Source of the DNA: Porites lobata
Lineage: Eukaryota; Cnidaria; Anthozoa; Scleractinia; Poritidae
Assembly (NCBI GenBank): GCA_942486035.1
Contig: CALNXK010000031.1
Coordinates: 1,118,501 to 1,182,500 of the forward strand
DNA length: 64,000 nt
Reading direction: 5' to 3'
Shown here: in pieces, positions 45,401-55,723 of the stretch
Position numbering within the stretch: position 1 is the stretch's first letter
Layout: every line of letters begins with the position of its first letter
Position numbers and translations under genes: made by a program
The notes under the pieces: model-generated
Databases searched by the model: none
What the model was told of the DNA's origin: nothing
The model's input: the letters and a program-made list of their open reading frames with translations, nothing else

Positions 45401-48400
45401 TCCAACAATTGTCAGTTACACGAGCTAACTTAAGAGTGTCCTGTGGTATGTAAGAAGTTCGAAGTTGTAAACCTGTAAACTACATCATAGCGTTTCTTAC
45501 CTGTGCCAAAAGCGTCAACGTAAGGAATGGATATGATTGGTTCATTGCGAATTGTCTTTGACGAAAAAAAGTCGTAATAGGTTGCCATGTCATTCCGCAA
45601 GGTGTTTGTGTTTGACACATATGTAAATTTTCCAGCCTTAAAGAAAAATAACATCAGTTATTGCTGTGGTAAAGGTATACCAGTACATGTATCTCAAAAG
45701 TTGATAGCAACCTAGCTAGAGGCTCATACTTTTTTGCCATTATTTGAATACCAAACGACAAAAAAGGCAAATAAGCAAACATTACCCCAGCATCTCCTCT
45801 ACTCTTCTTAGAAGGGATAAGCAATGGAAAACTTAACAACTGAATCGCTGTTTCTACGGTGTCCGTCAGCAGACGGTATTAGCGATTATCATGGATAATG
45901 CATGCACTTATTTTCAAAGGCGTCAACACGGTCGTTATAATACGAGCAACAAGCGAACTGCTTGTGGTACTCACAATTTTATTTTTTTTGTTAGTTTTCC
46001 AAAAAGAGCTATCGCTGTGATAGCACTTTAAAAAATCACTTTATTCTCTATACAAAACTTAATGGGGTGTTGTGAAATGAACATTTCAGGTCTTAAAGGC
46101 CTTGGCGAAACACCTTTACCCAAAATCGCTTTCCCTTGAATGCCCCCCCTTCCCCTGGGCCGTGAATGCAGTAACAAAGTTCATATATCTCAACATCAAT
46201 TGTCTTATTTAGCGTTCAGAAATCATTTATTTAAGTTGCTACTGTAAATACCTGAAATGACTAGTCAGGAACTGTTCCCAAGATTAAGAATATAGATAAC
46301 TAAAAACTAAAAGCAGACTGAAATGATTAGGGTATTCTTACAGTGACATCAGATGGCTTTCTGACACCAAGACCTTCCTGTTCAGCAATGTAACGCAGAA
46401 TTGGCAAGTTCGTCAGCATTCCATAAGTCATGATCACCACCTCATTATTCAGCTGCGCATTCTTTGTTTTTATTGTTTGCAATATTGTTTTTTCATTATC
46501 ATTTGGTCTGCCATCCGTAAGAAAGATGATAACCTTTTTCCTGGAAGAACCGCTTATGTCAGATGTGCCATTGAACAGATCGAACGCTTTAATGAATGCC
46601 TTACTATAATCAGTGCCTCCTAGGAACAGAAAAAAAAATTAGTAGGGAGACTTGTAGCGTCAAACGGAAAACAATTCAACCCCATAGACTGGTTTTCCCT
46701 GCACTTGTCGTCCCGGAGGACGGGGTGGGGGGTGGGGATTGTACTCAAGAAAGTTTTACATGGGGATTTTTGGTCCGAAGTCCAACTCCTTCTGATTGTA
46801 TATTCCATTTTTGACGGAAAAAGTATGATCCCTTTCGTGCACCTTCTGCTGATACACCTTCCACATACCTAGTTTACTGGAAGTTTGTATCCCTTCCATC
46901 CTGTTTTAAGTAAACTGTCTTTCCAATAGGAATAAATCACCGAACCATAACTTTTTCTTGACTCTTTCACAGGCATAAAATACATCTTTTAACCCTTTTG
47001 GGCCTTTTTACAGCTCGAAATGACACATTTTCCCACCCTTTCATATACTTCAACCACTGATATCAGTACCCTTTCATATAGCTGAAGCCTGAAGAAGGTA
47101 AACCTTTCGGGAAGAGTCTCCCAATATAGGAATATATAGGTAGTATTCCCTAGTTTTGTTGTTAATCTGCTCACCTATAGATTTGTTATATTGTATTATC
47201 AATTGTTTATTGTTAATATAAATCTTTTTTTTTTAATTGAATCTTCAAAATGAAAGGATTCACCAGACTATATCAACTGTGGAATGGGAGAGAAGACAGA
47301 ATAAGTACCCCTTCGTTCACCTCACCGACTTGGAAAGACTGAATTTTAAAAAAACGTCAAAACTGGAATGGGATTTTGAACGCACGCGAGAACTTAAGCA
47401 ACTATGACGACAACAGCAGCAGAAACGCCAACAAAAAAGGGAATTTGCATTCGTGTTTTAAACTTAAAGGAGGATAAGGAGCATAGCTGGGAGTTAAACC
47501 TTAAAGAATATATCTAAGTTCAAAAAGAGAAAGAGAAAGAAAAATTTGTCGCTGACGAAATATGCATGAAGTTTCGCATCGTAGTTGTGAGGTGGGACCT
47601 CATAGAAAATTTTCCAACAAAGTGTGATGCATAGGGCCAAGCAGGAATTGTAAAACCTAGTCTGTTTGTCGATGTTCTGGCATTGCCTTCGACGTCGTGG
47701 GTGTTGAAGCTCCCTATATCATCGTCATCATCATCATCATCATCTCCTAATAGCATTTGTCCGCTTATTCCATTAAAAACTAAACGAATTACATGTGAAC
47801 GTAAAGAGACACGGAAAGAGGCAGAATTTTTTTGTCTTTAAATCTTATTTTGAATTGCTCTCAAATAATTTTAACCTTACCGTCAGCAAAGATAGTTTCT
47901 ACGTATTCTTCCAAGTATTTAATGTTGATTGGCGTAGCATCAGCTAAACGTTGGCTATGACAGCCCCTTCCATCGCCATCATATTCGACTGGGGTGGAGG
48001 CTTCTCCATTGAACTTTACAATTCCAATCTAATAAAAGAGACCAAGCAAACATATTAGCACCGCCTTTCCTAGATGTTGGTGGAAAAAATGACTTAGCGC
48101 ATCATTGCATTATGTCGTGGCATTAGCCCGCCACTTGAGAGTGACAACGGCAAGACTAAGCCGGCCTAGGTATCCATCTATCATTTTTTTTGGGGGGGGG
48201 GGGGGGGGGGGGGGCAGTAGAGGCAATGACATTCAAACATTCGAAACTTCTGCCTTCTTACTTTTTTGCCATAGGAACCAGCAGCATGGGGGAAAACTTT
48301 GTTGCATGCGACGAGGTGCTTAGCGTAACTCTACGACACAAATTTTGCCCTGTTAATAAAACCTAAATGTACAACAAACTTATGACCCTCGACTGTTAGA

Positions 48401-51400
48401 TCTTTACTCAACTTATGACGCAAAAGGTAAATTCATCTTAAGCATATTTTGCTTCAAAGTATTACCATGGAAATCGGCCTCTTCACCCGTCTCCCCACTC
48501 CATATTTTCACTGTTTCCGATTAAGCAAACACAAACAAGTATTTTCGGTCCGCCAACATAGGGTCCACTTAATGCAGGATCCACTGTACTCGCCTTTTGC
48601 GTCTTACGAAGTAACTCTAACGTGTGGAACTAGATTCTTATCTTTCCGAAAATTTGCTACACACTGGGTTACCTATCAACTGAGCGCATAACTTTGATTT
48701 AATAATGAATTCTAAATGTAGTCGCTATAGTATCGCCCCATGTAAGGGAATCCGGATTCCGGAATCTGAGAAAATTTTGGCACGTAGAATCCAGAATCCT
48801 GGGCTTTGGAATCAAGACTATAGCTCAAGGAATCCGGAATCCTACTAGGAAATGGAATCCAGAATCCAAGCTTTACTGAAAAAGACTGGAATCCAGCACC
48901 CGGAATCCGGAATCCATGGAAATTAGATCCAGAATCAAAGACTGTCTTGGATTTCCTTACGTGGGGCGACTAATGGGACATTACGAACTTAAAACGAAAT
49001 CAGCTATGTAATTACGTCACACCAGGCTTACATTGACGCTAAGCTTACAGTCATAGTAGGACCATATCTTATCAAAATTAATGCGAACATTTTCGAGGCA
49101 GAGAAAAATAATACCCTTGCACTATTTCAGAGTTAATATGGCCTTCAAAGTATGTTTTGATGATCCTGCCGTTCTTGCAAATGCTTTACGTTCAGTTAAC
49201 CTGGTATTTTATCCTACATCTGCGCACGTACGGTCGGAACGTTGGAAAATACTTACCCTGTCCCTTGGATTCATCGTTCTCAGGACAGTTTTTGCAGCTT
49301 CCTTCGCGACTATCATGCGTGAACCACTCATCGAACCACTGTGATCAATAACTAGAACAACATCTTTTGGTTCAGGCGTGGCTGTTTCCACGTAAAAAGG
49401 TCTAAATCGAGGATCATAAGACCCACAATCTGCGGTATCTTCCAACGCTGGAAAGCTCGACAACACACCTTGTTCAGAGGCAAAGTACTGCCATTTCAGA
49501 ACGGGGTAATCTTGAGAAATCTTCTTCATTTTCTCCACCACAGAATCCGCAACATGGGTGGGAGAAGCTGGAGCATTTTTAGATACCTTGACGCATATTC
49601 GTGAAAGGTCGACTTTTGAACGAAATCTTGAATCGTATTCTGATTGACCAGAATTTTTAACCTGGCAGCATTGTGTTGGTGTTCGTTCAGGTGCTGCAGT
49701 CCAAGAACTTTCCACGGCTAATTTAAGTTCTCGTACAACCTTGAACCGCTCTTTAAACTTGTTGGCAATGCTTGCAGCCAAGATAGGAATAGCTGTACTA
49801 CCATTCACAGGTCTCGCAATGAACTGCAAATTGTCAAACGCGTCCTGGAAATTTAAAATACAATACCGTGAGTATTGTACTAAAACAGTTAAAGAAATGA
49901 GAGCTCATATGGCAAAGTTCAAGTTACAAAGGGACATGAAGTTGAAAATATACAACACAACTTATAAAACCACTGCAGTGCAACCATAGTGGTTATATTA
50001 TTAGTATTTTCTAAACAAGTGGATTGTAGTTTTCGCGCGTTGGCTACAGTAACCGGGAATATATTGGGATGGGCGTCAATATGGCGTCCCGTTTTGCGAC
50101 AGTTCTCGAGGCCCGGTATTTTCGCGTCTAATGAAGTAGTTATAAAAAAATCTAAGAAAGAGGAGAAATTCCAGCTTCTTGGTATCTATTGGTAGGTATA
50201 GGAATTATTTTTTCAATGTCTTGGTTAAAAAATCGTGCGAAAAGGCACTCTACAACTCCTCGACACACCGTTATAGTGAAGCGTAAACAAACCGGTTACT
50301 AAGTGACGTCCATTATTTACAAATTAAAGTTACCTCTCCATTCTTACCAAAACATCGAAAATCAACTACCCTCCTTCAGGTTAGCAGCATAACGCTAGAT
50401 ATATACCTCTATTCCCCTTCGGGGGATGGTTGTATATTTTTACTACCGCATAATGCTATGCTGGTTCATGGCCCTTGGCATTACGTATTCATGTACTTTT
50501 GTATAGAGAGAGACTATAGCAGGTAGCCGGTTTCTTCTCCGAGAAAATTTTGTCACATGTACATGATATTATATCTATTAATTTAGAAAAATTAATTTAA
50601 GAAAAATTAGGTCGTTTGCAACGGGTGAATTGTCCATTTACGTGAAAGTAGTAAGTCTACTAATAAGTAAGTCTCTCAGGCTGTAACTGGATATTGCTTA
50701 GTCGTAATACATACTAACAGAACGATGAACATTTTAAATATAAGAGACAGGGTTTATCTATTTATTATGATTATGATTATGATTATTATTAGTATTATTA
50801 TTATGATCATCAAGTGTTCATTGTCCCGGGAACAAAATGTTACATTTTTAGTCTGATCCAGTCTCGAAAACTTAGACTTCATGGACCTTTCTCAAGATGC
50901 CAAGAAGAGCAGACTTTTGCAAAGTACTAACACTCTTTGGAATTCCTAACTCCTTCAAATGACTACTTATTAATTTTTTCGGTTCTCTCAAAGCTTCCAC
51001 AACGACTCCAGGTATACTTGATTACTGGCCGCTTAATAAAGGGTTGCAGCCTAATAAGTGGCCACTTAATGGATCCAAAGGCTCAACTATCTCTTTGTTC
51101 TCTGTAAGCCGTATTTCACGATAGCGAGGTCTTGATATTTAAGATCTTTTAACTGTTTTTCTCTTTCTCTCTTAACTTTGAAGGTTCTTAGTTATAGATA
51201 GTTGGTGATCTCCAGCTAAGAAGCGCATTAAATTTTATGGTGTGGGCAATGTTGTCGTTTTTTTTCGTGGACATTTAACCTGATTTGTTTCATGTCTTGT
51301 TCAGTTTGTTTAGAAAATCCCATAATATTTTCACTTCTTCATTCTCAGTTTTTCCTACAGGGCTATGTTCGTATCACTTGCTACTTATATAAAGGTTAGA

Positions 51401-51970
51401 ATGGATACCCCAAAGTCAGATTGTCATCTTCACTCAAAATAAATGATAGAAGTCTTATAACTTAAAGTAGTAAATAAGAGAAGAAAGAAAACAGAAGAAA
51501 ACAGTCGGTAGTATGTAGGACTTCATTGAACCCGCGTCATTTGATGTATAATCCACATCCGTATCCACTACACCATCAAGGGCTAACTGACGACACCGGA
51601 TAATTTTAACGTACTTTACGTGGCATTGATCAATGCATTATTGAAAGCTAACTGTTTCTTAAACAGTGCTTACCCCTAATCGCTGTACTTCGGTGCCAAA
51701 CCCTGTATTCAACTCTTTTCCTTGCACAACTGTCTCCTACTCTGATGTCCCCACTTTTCTCAAAAATGTGCCCAATAAATTCGCTTAAATCTAGCATAGA
51801 GTGGTATTGAGTATAGCGTTGTGTAATAAACATAAGGTGTCCAACCTGATTATCCATTCTAGTCACAACCCTTATATAAATGGGAGTTCATAAACTTAGC
51901 AAAGTCCCCGAAGAACAACGCAAACCTACGTGCCGTGCCTCATTTCCCAGTCACTCTTATTATTATTTTA

Positions 51971-52010
<40 letters not shown>

Positions 52011-53789
52011 GTTATTGTTACCTTTTTTCATGTTCGCGCTTTTGAAGGCCTAACGCTAACGTTCGTGTGATGCCACAATGGCTAGTGCCCAATCACGATT
52101 GGGCTTAGTCATTGATTCAAGGAAATCCTTTTCTTTAGATAAAGAAAACGTCGCGTTTTTAACAATCGCTTACTGGTATTACTAAGCCGGCTATTTTAAG
52201 ACTTTAAACAAGGTTTTAAGACGATTTTCTGCACAATTTTCAAAAACTAACAACGCCAAATCACAAATACTGCTCAAGGTCGTTTCCTGTAACATACATG
52301 ACGTCAATCTTCCGCACAGCGCCTTTGTAGAACCCTTTTCACTTCCTTTCCTGTGCTTAAAATCGTCCCGTGTAACACGTCGTCTGTTTCTAACGTCATA
52401 CTACTACATGGAAAATTTCTGCAGTTTGATTGGCTTAGAGCAGTGGTATTTCAGCTTTATTTGAAATACCTACAGGTAAAAATTACAAACCTTTTGCGGG
52501 TAGTAGTATAAACAAATAATAGCATGATTTGTACGTGATATTTGACATAAATATCACTCGTGATATTTCAAAATTATCTAAAATTTCAACTCGCCTAAAG
52601 GCTCGGGTCTTTAATACGACGTTGAACACGTTTAGGTGAAGACTTTCAGATCTGAGGGTTTCTGAACTTGCTAGTCAGGTATATATATTAGCGGCGGAGC
52701 TAGGAAAAAATGAATTTCAAAACTTTCCCCGAATTCGCACAAGTGAGGCTACTCCCAAGCTAGGTATATAAAAGAATTTCTACTCTAACTTAGGGATCAC
52801 CTTGTAGAAAATTTAAGGTTAGTGATTCAATTTAATACGGACACTGAGAGGATGAGAGTTCTAAAGTGAATAACCGGGGTTTCTGAAAACGGATCATGTT
52901 ATCTAGTAAAAACAAATACACCTTTTTCTTGTACAAGTTAAAGATATACTGTAAAAGAGAACATCAGCATCGTCAGATTAAACAAGTCTTACCTTCACCA
53001 AACCGTCATTCCGCGGAGCTATGTCCATGGAGCGCTCACAAGCGCTCATTTTTACATTACTCAACATGCCAACATACTCTGAAAGTGACGTCTATGTTCC
53101 TATTCAGTGCACTGTAGCGCTGGGAACATCACTGAACATGCTGTCACTTGAACGCTCTAAATTTTATTGTTCTTATTTGTTTACTATTATCATTTTGAAA
53201 AAGGAAAGGTTTAACACGCAGTTGACAGGTGTCTGCATTAACGAGGTTTACCGGATTCTATGAGAATCTGTTCATTGGCACTAAGAAACAAGTGTCCGTT
53301 GTCCACATAACTGAATAAACGGGTGTCGGTAAGGGCCTGTTTACATGGAGGAGGGGGACCCTAGATAGGTGAAGTAACATGTGGCAGGTCACTCCACCTA
53401 ACATGTATATGTGATCAAACTAAAATACGAGGTTATATGGATTGGCGGGAATTTAGAAAAATGTAAGTGCTTTCCCCTGGGACAAAGAGAACTGTCCATA
53501 AGAATGAATGAGTCCGTATTAATCGAGGGGTCGTCTGTATAATACAAGAGAACTTGAAGTGAACTTTTAAATGACTAAGTAAAAAAAGAAAAAAAGAAAG
53601 AAGCAAAGTATTTGGAAGATGACTTACTTGTAATGTGGCTGTTCCGAGACCGTCCCTTGCTAGTGTAGAAAGCGTCTTACTAAATTTTGTAACATCAAGT
53701 TGTGCTACGGAAGATGGAATAAACAATGTTGACAAAAGCAGAAAAATCATGAAAGACATACTGCTGAGTAGACTTGTCAGTAAATTCAT
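33056..53789 (-). CDS. VWFA and Cache domain-containing membrane protein, tandem copy 2 (14 coding exons, 1170 aa)
   Basis: Coding exons in transcript order: 53789-53628, 49844-49257, 48028-47881, 46619-46342, 45636-45501, 44925-44652, 44535-44339, 43505-43425, 42570-42258, 41572-41384, 41178-40838, 40689-40536, 39085-38859, 33480-33056. Exon lengths equal those of copy 1 except exon 1 (+3 nt) and exon 14 (+9 nt). Total is 3513 nt, phases agree, splice sites are GT-AG, and no internal stop was seen. The MIDAS DxSxS, FLTDGRPND, both Cache blocks, the Cys pattern and the transmembrane helix are all kept. Both copies therefore appear intact and constrained. Which is ancestral cannot be told from the window. 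Expression and UTRs are undetermined. Confidence 0.9.
33528..34332. mobile_element. GC-rich 0.8 kb insertion in intron 13, copy-2 specific
   Basis: Copy 1 runs directly through the matching point (about 5955), while copy 2 is interrupted by TTTATAGCGGAGCTCC, a CGCGCGGCGCGAGGCGCCGC block, and GAGCGAGCGAGCGATCGAGC followed by ACCGTCCGTCCG. The insertion ends with GAGCTTCGCTTTTAGCC and TATTATAGC. A plus-strand open frame (33636-33959) is Lys/Glu/Arg-rich and has no recognised domain. It looks like an interspersed repeat, but class and exact ends are uncertain. Confidence 0.55.
35029..35509. mobile_element. Insertion with CCCTGACTTTTCCCTGA repeats inside the minisatellite
   Basis: Interrupts the array. 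The right end has repeated TCCCTGACTTTT and TTTCCCTGACC motifs (35395-35495) and closes with GTGGAAACCCTG. The left end GGTTGCCACTCAACAG with TCCCTGACTTTTCACTG is a partial inverted match. It resembles a common metazoan AGGGTTTCCACGGTCAGGG-type interspersed repeat. No coding capacity is seen. Confidence 0.55.
36191..36984. other. Unclassified insert within the copy-2 minisatellite
   Basis: Starts near a 28 bp perfect palindrome GTATTTATAACTTA/TAAGTTATAAATAC (36208-36235). An open plus-strand frame (36594-37022) exists but ends in CAGTCTGCAGTCTGCG repeats and shows no recognised domain. No homologue in copy 1 was found by eye. Confidence 0.4.
37722..38665. repeat. ~480 bp local tandem duplication in intron 13, copy 2
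   Basis: Two units (about 37722-38165 and 38205-38665) share TCCGTTTCTAATTGGCTAAA / TCCCGTTTCTGATTGGGTAA, CACGCATAATTC, CATAACCAGC, AAGTCAACTCGACGGAC, GGAGTATATTTGCAGACCTG, AAAGATGCACTATCGAT and GGAATTATTT. The second unit has a TGACGTCAAAATGACGTCA pair of CRE-like sites. Not found in copy 1. Confidence 0.7.
38675..38823. repeat. Long perfect palindrome beside the copy-2 exon 13 donor
   Basis: GGATATGAAGAATTCTGCAG at 38699 pairs with CTGCAGAATTCTTCATATCC at 38780. Arms continue through GAGGGTGTTATC / GATAACACCCTC with a short loop at CCGCCTTCGGCCTCGG. It is a fold-back MITE about 30 bp from the exon 13 5' splice site and is absent from copy 1. Confidence 0.85.
38859..40689 (-). CDS. Copy 2 exons 12-13: Cys-rich stalk
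   Basis: Exons 40689-40536 and 39085-38859. All Cys of copy 1 are conserved. The exon 13 donor is GTAATA rather than GTAAGA, a weaker match. A long palindromic repeat (38675-38823) sits about 30 bp downstream of that donor. The codon across the exon 12/13 junction changes from Asn to Ser. Confidence 0.85.
40027..40203. mobile_element. MITE with AGGGGCGGATC ends in intron 12, copy-2 specific
   Basis: Ends AGGGGCGGATC and GATCCGCCCCT are inverted repeats. GATTTAC flanks both sides (40020-40026 and 40204-40210), a 7 bp duplication. An internal G-run and C-run pair near 40154-40192. The ends and duplication size suggest a hAT-type relative. Copy 1 intron 12 lacks it. Confidence 0.75.
40838..42570 (-). 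CDS. Copy 2 exons 9-11: second Cache-like block
   Basis: Exons 42570-42258, 41572-41384 and 41178-40838. The TPYIDAFGSGVVITASHT and VVGVMGADFPLSYF motifs are kept. Exon 9 has the most replacements of the block (EDPYSYLGLDETVSRVKSY against ADPYTSLGLDEAMSRVKAY). Introns 9 and 10 match copy 1 in position and phase. Confidence 0.85.
41650..41955 (-). repeat. tRNA-derived SINE, copy-2 counterpart
   Basis: On the minus strand, B-box-like GGTCCTGAGTTCGATTCCC (complement of 41893-41911) is preceded by GGGATACTGCGCGGCC. It corresponds to 13020-13300 in copy 1. A CT-rich microsatellite (CTCTCTCTCT) near 41817-41828 interrupts the body. Confidence 0.5.
42000..42134. repeat. Palindromic MITE in intron 9, copy-2 counterpart
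   Basis: Same fold-back as 13340-13480, with several mismatches between arms. Its presence in both copies at the same intron position dates it before the gene duplication. Confidence 0.75.
43425..45636 (-). CDS. Copy 2 exons 5-8: first Cache block
   Basis: Exons 45636-45501, 44925-44652, 44535-44339 and 43505-43425. The block is nearly identical to copy 1 through the ligand-binding strands. The main cluster of change is at the start of exon 7, where copy 2 reads GGSGVKSFTSKR and copy 1 GRSGNLSFISKR. This suggests a surface loop diverging between copies. Confidence 0.85.
46342..49844 (-). CDS. Copy 2 exons 2-4: VWA_N and VWA domain
   Basis: Exons 49844-49257, 48028-47881 and 46619-46342. Exon 2 is about 94 percent identical to copy 1 at protein level, with changes concentrated in the VWA_N part (DAFDNLQFIA, AVESSWTAAPE). 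The MIDAS motif and everything after it in exon 2 are identical. In exon 4, KTKNAQ and GVRKPSDVT replace KAKNEE and GVTKQSDVT. Confidence 0.9.
48192..48214. repeat. Poly-G tract (23 G) in intron 2, copy 2
   Basis: Counterpart of the 22 G run in copy 1, preceded by T8 and followed by the same CAGTAG. Confidence 0.95.
48733..48969. mobile_element. MITE built of GGAATCC(A/G)GAATCC repeats, copy-2 specific
   Basis: Ends TCGCCCCATGTAAGGGAATCC and GGATTTCCTTACGTGGGGCG are inverted repeats. The interior holds about ten degenerate GGAATCCGGAATCC / GAATCCAGAATCC direct repeats. Copy 1 at about 20763 reads GTCGCTCTAGTAGGACATTAC with no insertion. Confidence 0.75.
51515..51588 (-). repeat. tRNA-like sequence (tRNA pseudogene or SINE head) in copy-2 intron 1
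   Basis: On the minus strand an A-box-like GATGGTGTAGTGGAT (within 51559-51578) is followed at tRNA-like spacing by a B-box-like GCGGGTTCAATGAAG (51521-51535). A complete cloverleaf could not be confirmed by eye: the acceptor arm is not convincingly paired. No copy-1 counterpart. Confidence 0.4.
51957..52014. repeat. (TTA)n microsatellite
   Basis: About 55 bp of near-pure TTA/ATT trinucleotide in copy-2 intron 1. Shorter imperfect versions lie near 50760-50800 in copy 2 and 25060-25095 in copy 1. Confidence 0.9.
52395..52612. other. Copy-2-specific insertion in intron 1
   Basis: Copy 1 and copy 2 align up to the GTCCCGTGTAA block and again from TACGACGTTGAACACG. In copy 2 the interval contains ACTACTACATGGAAAATTTC, ATTGGCTTAGAGCAGTGGTA and paired GTGATATTT motifs. 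This looks like an interspersed repeat of unknown class without clear TIRs. Confidence 0.4.
53628..53789 (-). CDS. Copy 2 exon 1: start codon and signal peptide
   Basis: 54 codons, one more than copy 1. The hydrophobic core FMIFLLLSTLFIP and the SSVAQ cleavage-like site are kept. The start context GAAGGATG and the donor CAA|GTAAGT are conserved with copy 1. About 150 bp upstream also aligns, but the promoter-proximal MITE of copy 1 is missing. Confidence 0.9.
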
Positions 53790-54031
53790 CCTTCAGTGAG
53801 GAGAAAGCTATGAATACTTTCTTTGCGCTGAAGCTCTTATTATTGCCGTCAAAAACTAATCTCAGGAACACAAACGTTTTAGGATTTTTTGTCATGTGAC
53901 GTTATTCATTTATGTCATTGAATGTTCCTTCCTCACATCTGACGTGTTTATCTATTTATCATGTGAATGACAATTTCTGTATTTTGGAAAAAAACGATAA
54001 ATGGGGAGATTTGATTGGCTTCTGGCATTGC

Positions 54032-55216
54032 AGCCAGATGCTGTGTAGAGTAAAAGTACTGAAATTTAAATTTTTAAATTTGATTGTGTTACCCTGCCTG
54101 CCATTGTTATACGTGACATCTGACATGTTAAAAATGGACAAAATATTTTGGCATTAACTTTAATACATACAATGTATTAAGATATTTTTTAAAAAAAGTG
54201 AAAAAGTTTAGCTTGTTAACTTGTTGAACGTTGTAAAGAATTTCATAATACAGTAGAGACTTTCAGTACTATCACTGAGCAGGATTTGTTTGGCCACACT
54301 CTCAACAATGATTGAAACTTAAGTGATAATGACATCCTATTGATGTTCGTGAATGTCGGCACTTACGTTAGTAAACGGAAAGTTGGTTAGAGTCTAATAT
54401 ACTCGGGAACAGGAAGCCTTAGAAGTTCATTCGAGTTGTGAGAAAAGGATTAAAATGTTGATGAGTCATGCTACAGTAAAATTCCAGTATCTTTACATAA
54501 ACACTTATAGTCATGTGTGTCACTGGATGGAAGATTTCACTAAGAGGAGGTTTCACACGGAAGGGAAAAACAGCGAAGCAGGGAAGACAATCCCGCAACC
54601 TTCAACGATTCAGGCTTATGATAAAAATTCTAGCCAGATACTGTGTAGAGTAAAAGTACTGAAATTTAAATTTTTAAATTTGATTGTGTTACCCTGTCCA
54701 TTGTTATACGTGACATCTGAGATGTTAAAAATGGACAAATTATTTTGGCTTTAACTTTTAATACATACAATGTATTAAGATTTTTTATAAAAAAGTTAAA
54801 AAGTTTAGCTTGTTAACTTGTTGAACCTTGTAAAGAATTTCATAATGCAGTTAAGAGACGTTCAGTACTATCACGGAGCAAGATTTGTTTGGCTACCCTG
54901 TCAACTGAAACCGGAAGTGGATAATGACATCGCATTTATATATTCGTGAATGTCGGCACTTACGTTAGTAAACAGAACGTTGGTTAGAGACTAATATACT
55001 CGGGAACAGGGAGCCTTAGAAGTTCATTCGAGTTGTTTGAAAAGGATTAATTATAAAATGTTGATGACTCACCCTAGTAAAATTCCAGTATCTTTACATA
55101 AACACTTTCAGTCATGTGTGTCACCGGATGGAAGATTTCACTAAGAAGAGCTTTCACAGAAGGGCAAAACAGCAAAGCAGGGAAGACAATCCCGCAACAT
55201 TCAACGATTCAGGCTT
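54032..55216. repeat. 600 bp tandem duplication upstream of the copy-2 start codon
   Basis: AGCCAGATGCTGTGTAGAGT at 54032 recurs at 54632 as AGCCAGATACTGTGTAGAGT, an exact 600 bp offset. Both units continue through ATTTAAATTTTTAAATTTGA, TTGTAAAGAATTTCATAAT and GGGAAGACAATCCCGCAAC. Copy 1 has this region once (about 28500-28890). The duplicated segment starts about 240 bp upstream of the copy-2 ATG and may contain promoter or 5' UTR sequence. Confidence 0.85.
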
Positions 55217-55723
55217 TTTTTTTTCCCTTTTATCTGTTTTTATTTTCTTTTTCGAACCATTAACTTAAATAATTATATGTTATAGACAGTTTCAGTCTAC
55301 CAGAGTATTAAGTAACTACATAGTAAATAAGTGCACATACACACTGACCTATAGTATTAAAAACTGGTATTATAACGTGAAAATCAACAATCATTTTAAA
55401 TAAAGCCATAAAAAATTTCGTCAAATCTCTGATTTGCACGAATCCGACAGAGATTGCATAGTGAAAATGACAATCATTTAGAAATTTTTAGTTGTCCTCA
55501 AGCTATAGAAAATTCTAGGCAATAATTGTTTCTCCGAAGAGATATTTTACAGTCAGAAAACCGTCGTTAGGTGCCCCTGATTAGCTCGGAGAAACAAGGA
55601 ACGAGCAGGGAACACAATCGCGGTCAGAAAGCTCTCTTGTGCTCTCTCCCGTGAAAACACTGACAAGGACGTAGATTTTAAAATTGATTGCCTTATGTTA
55701 ATAGGGCTGTTATTATTTCCTGT

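Noticed and set aside
51515..51588. Functional tRNA gene
   Set aside because: A- and B-box-like blocks exist, but a paired acceptor stem and a clear anticodon arm could not be assembled. Kept only as a tRNA-like repeat.
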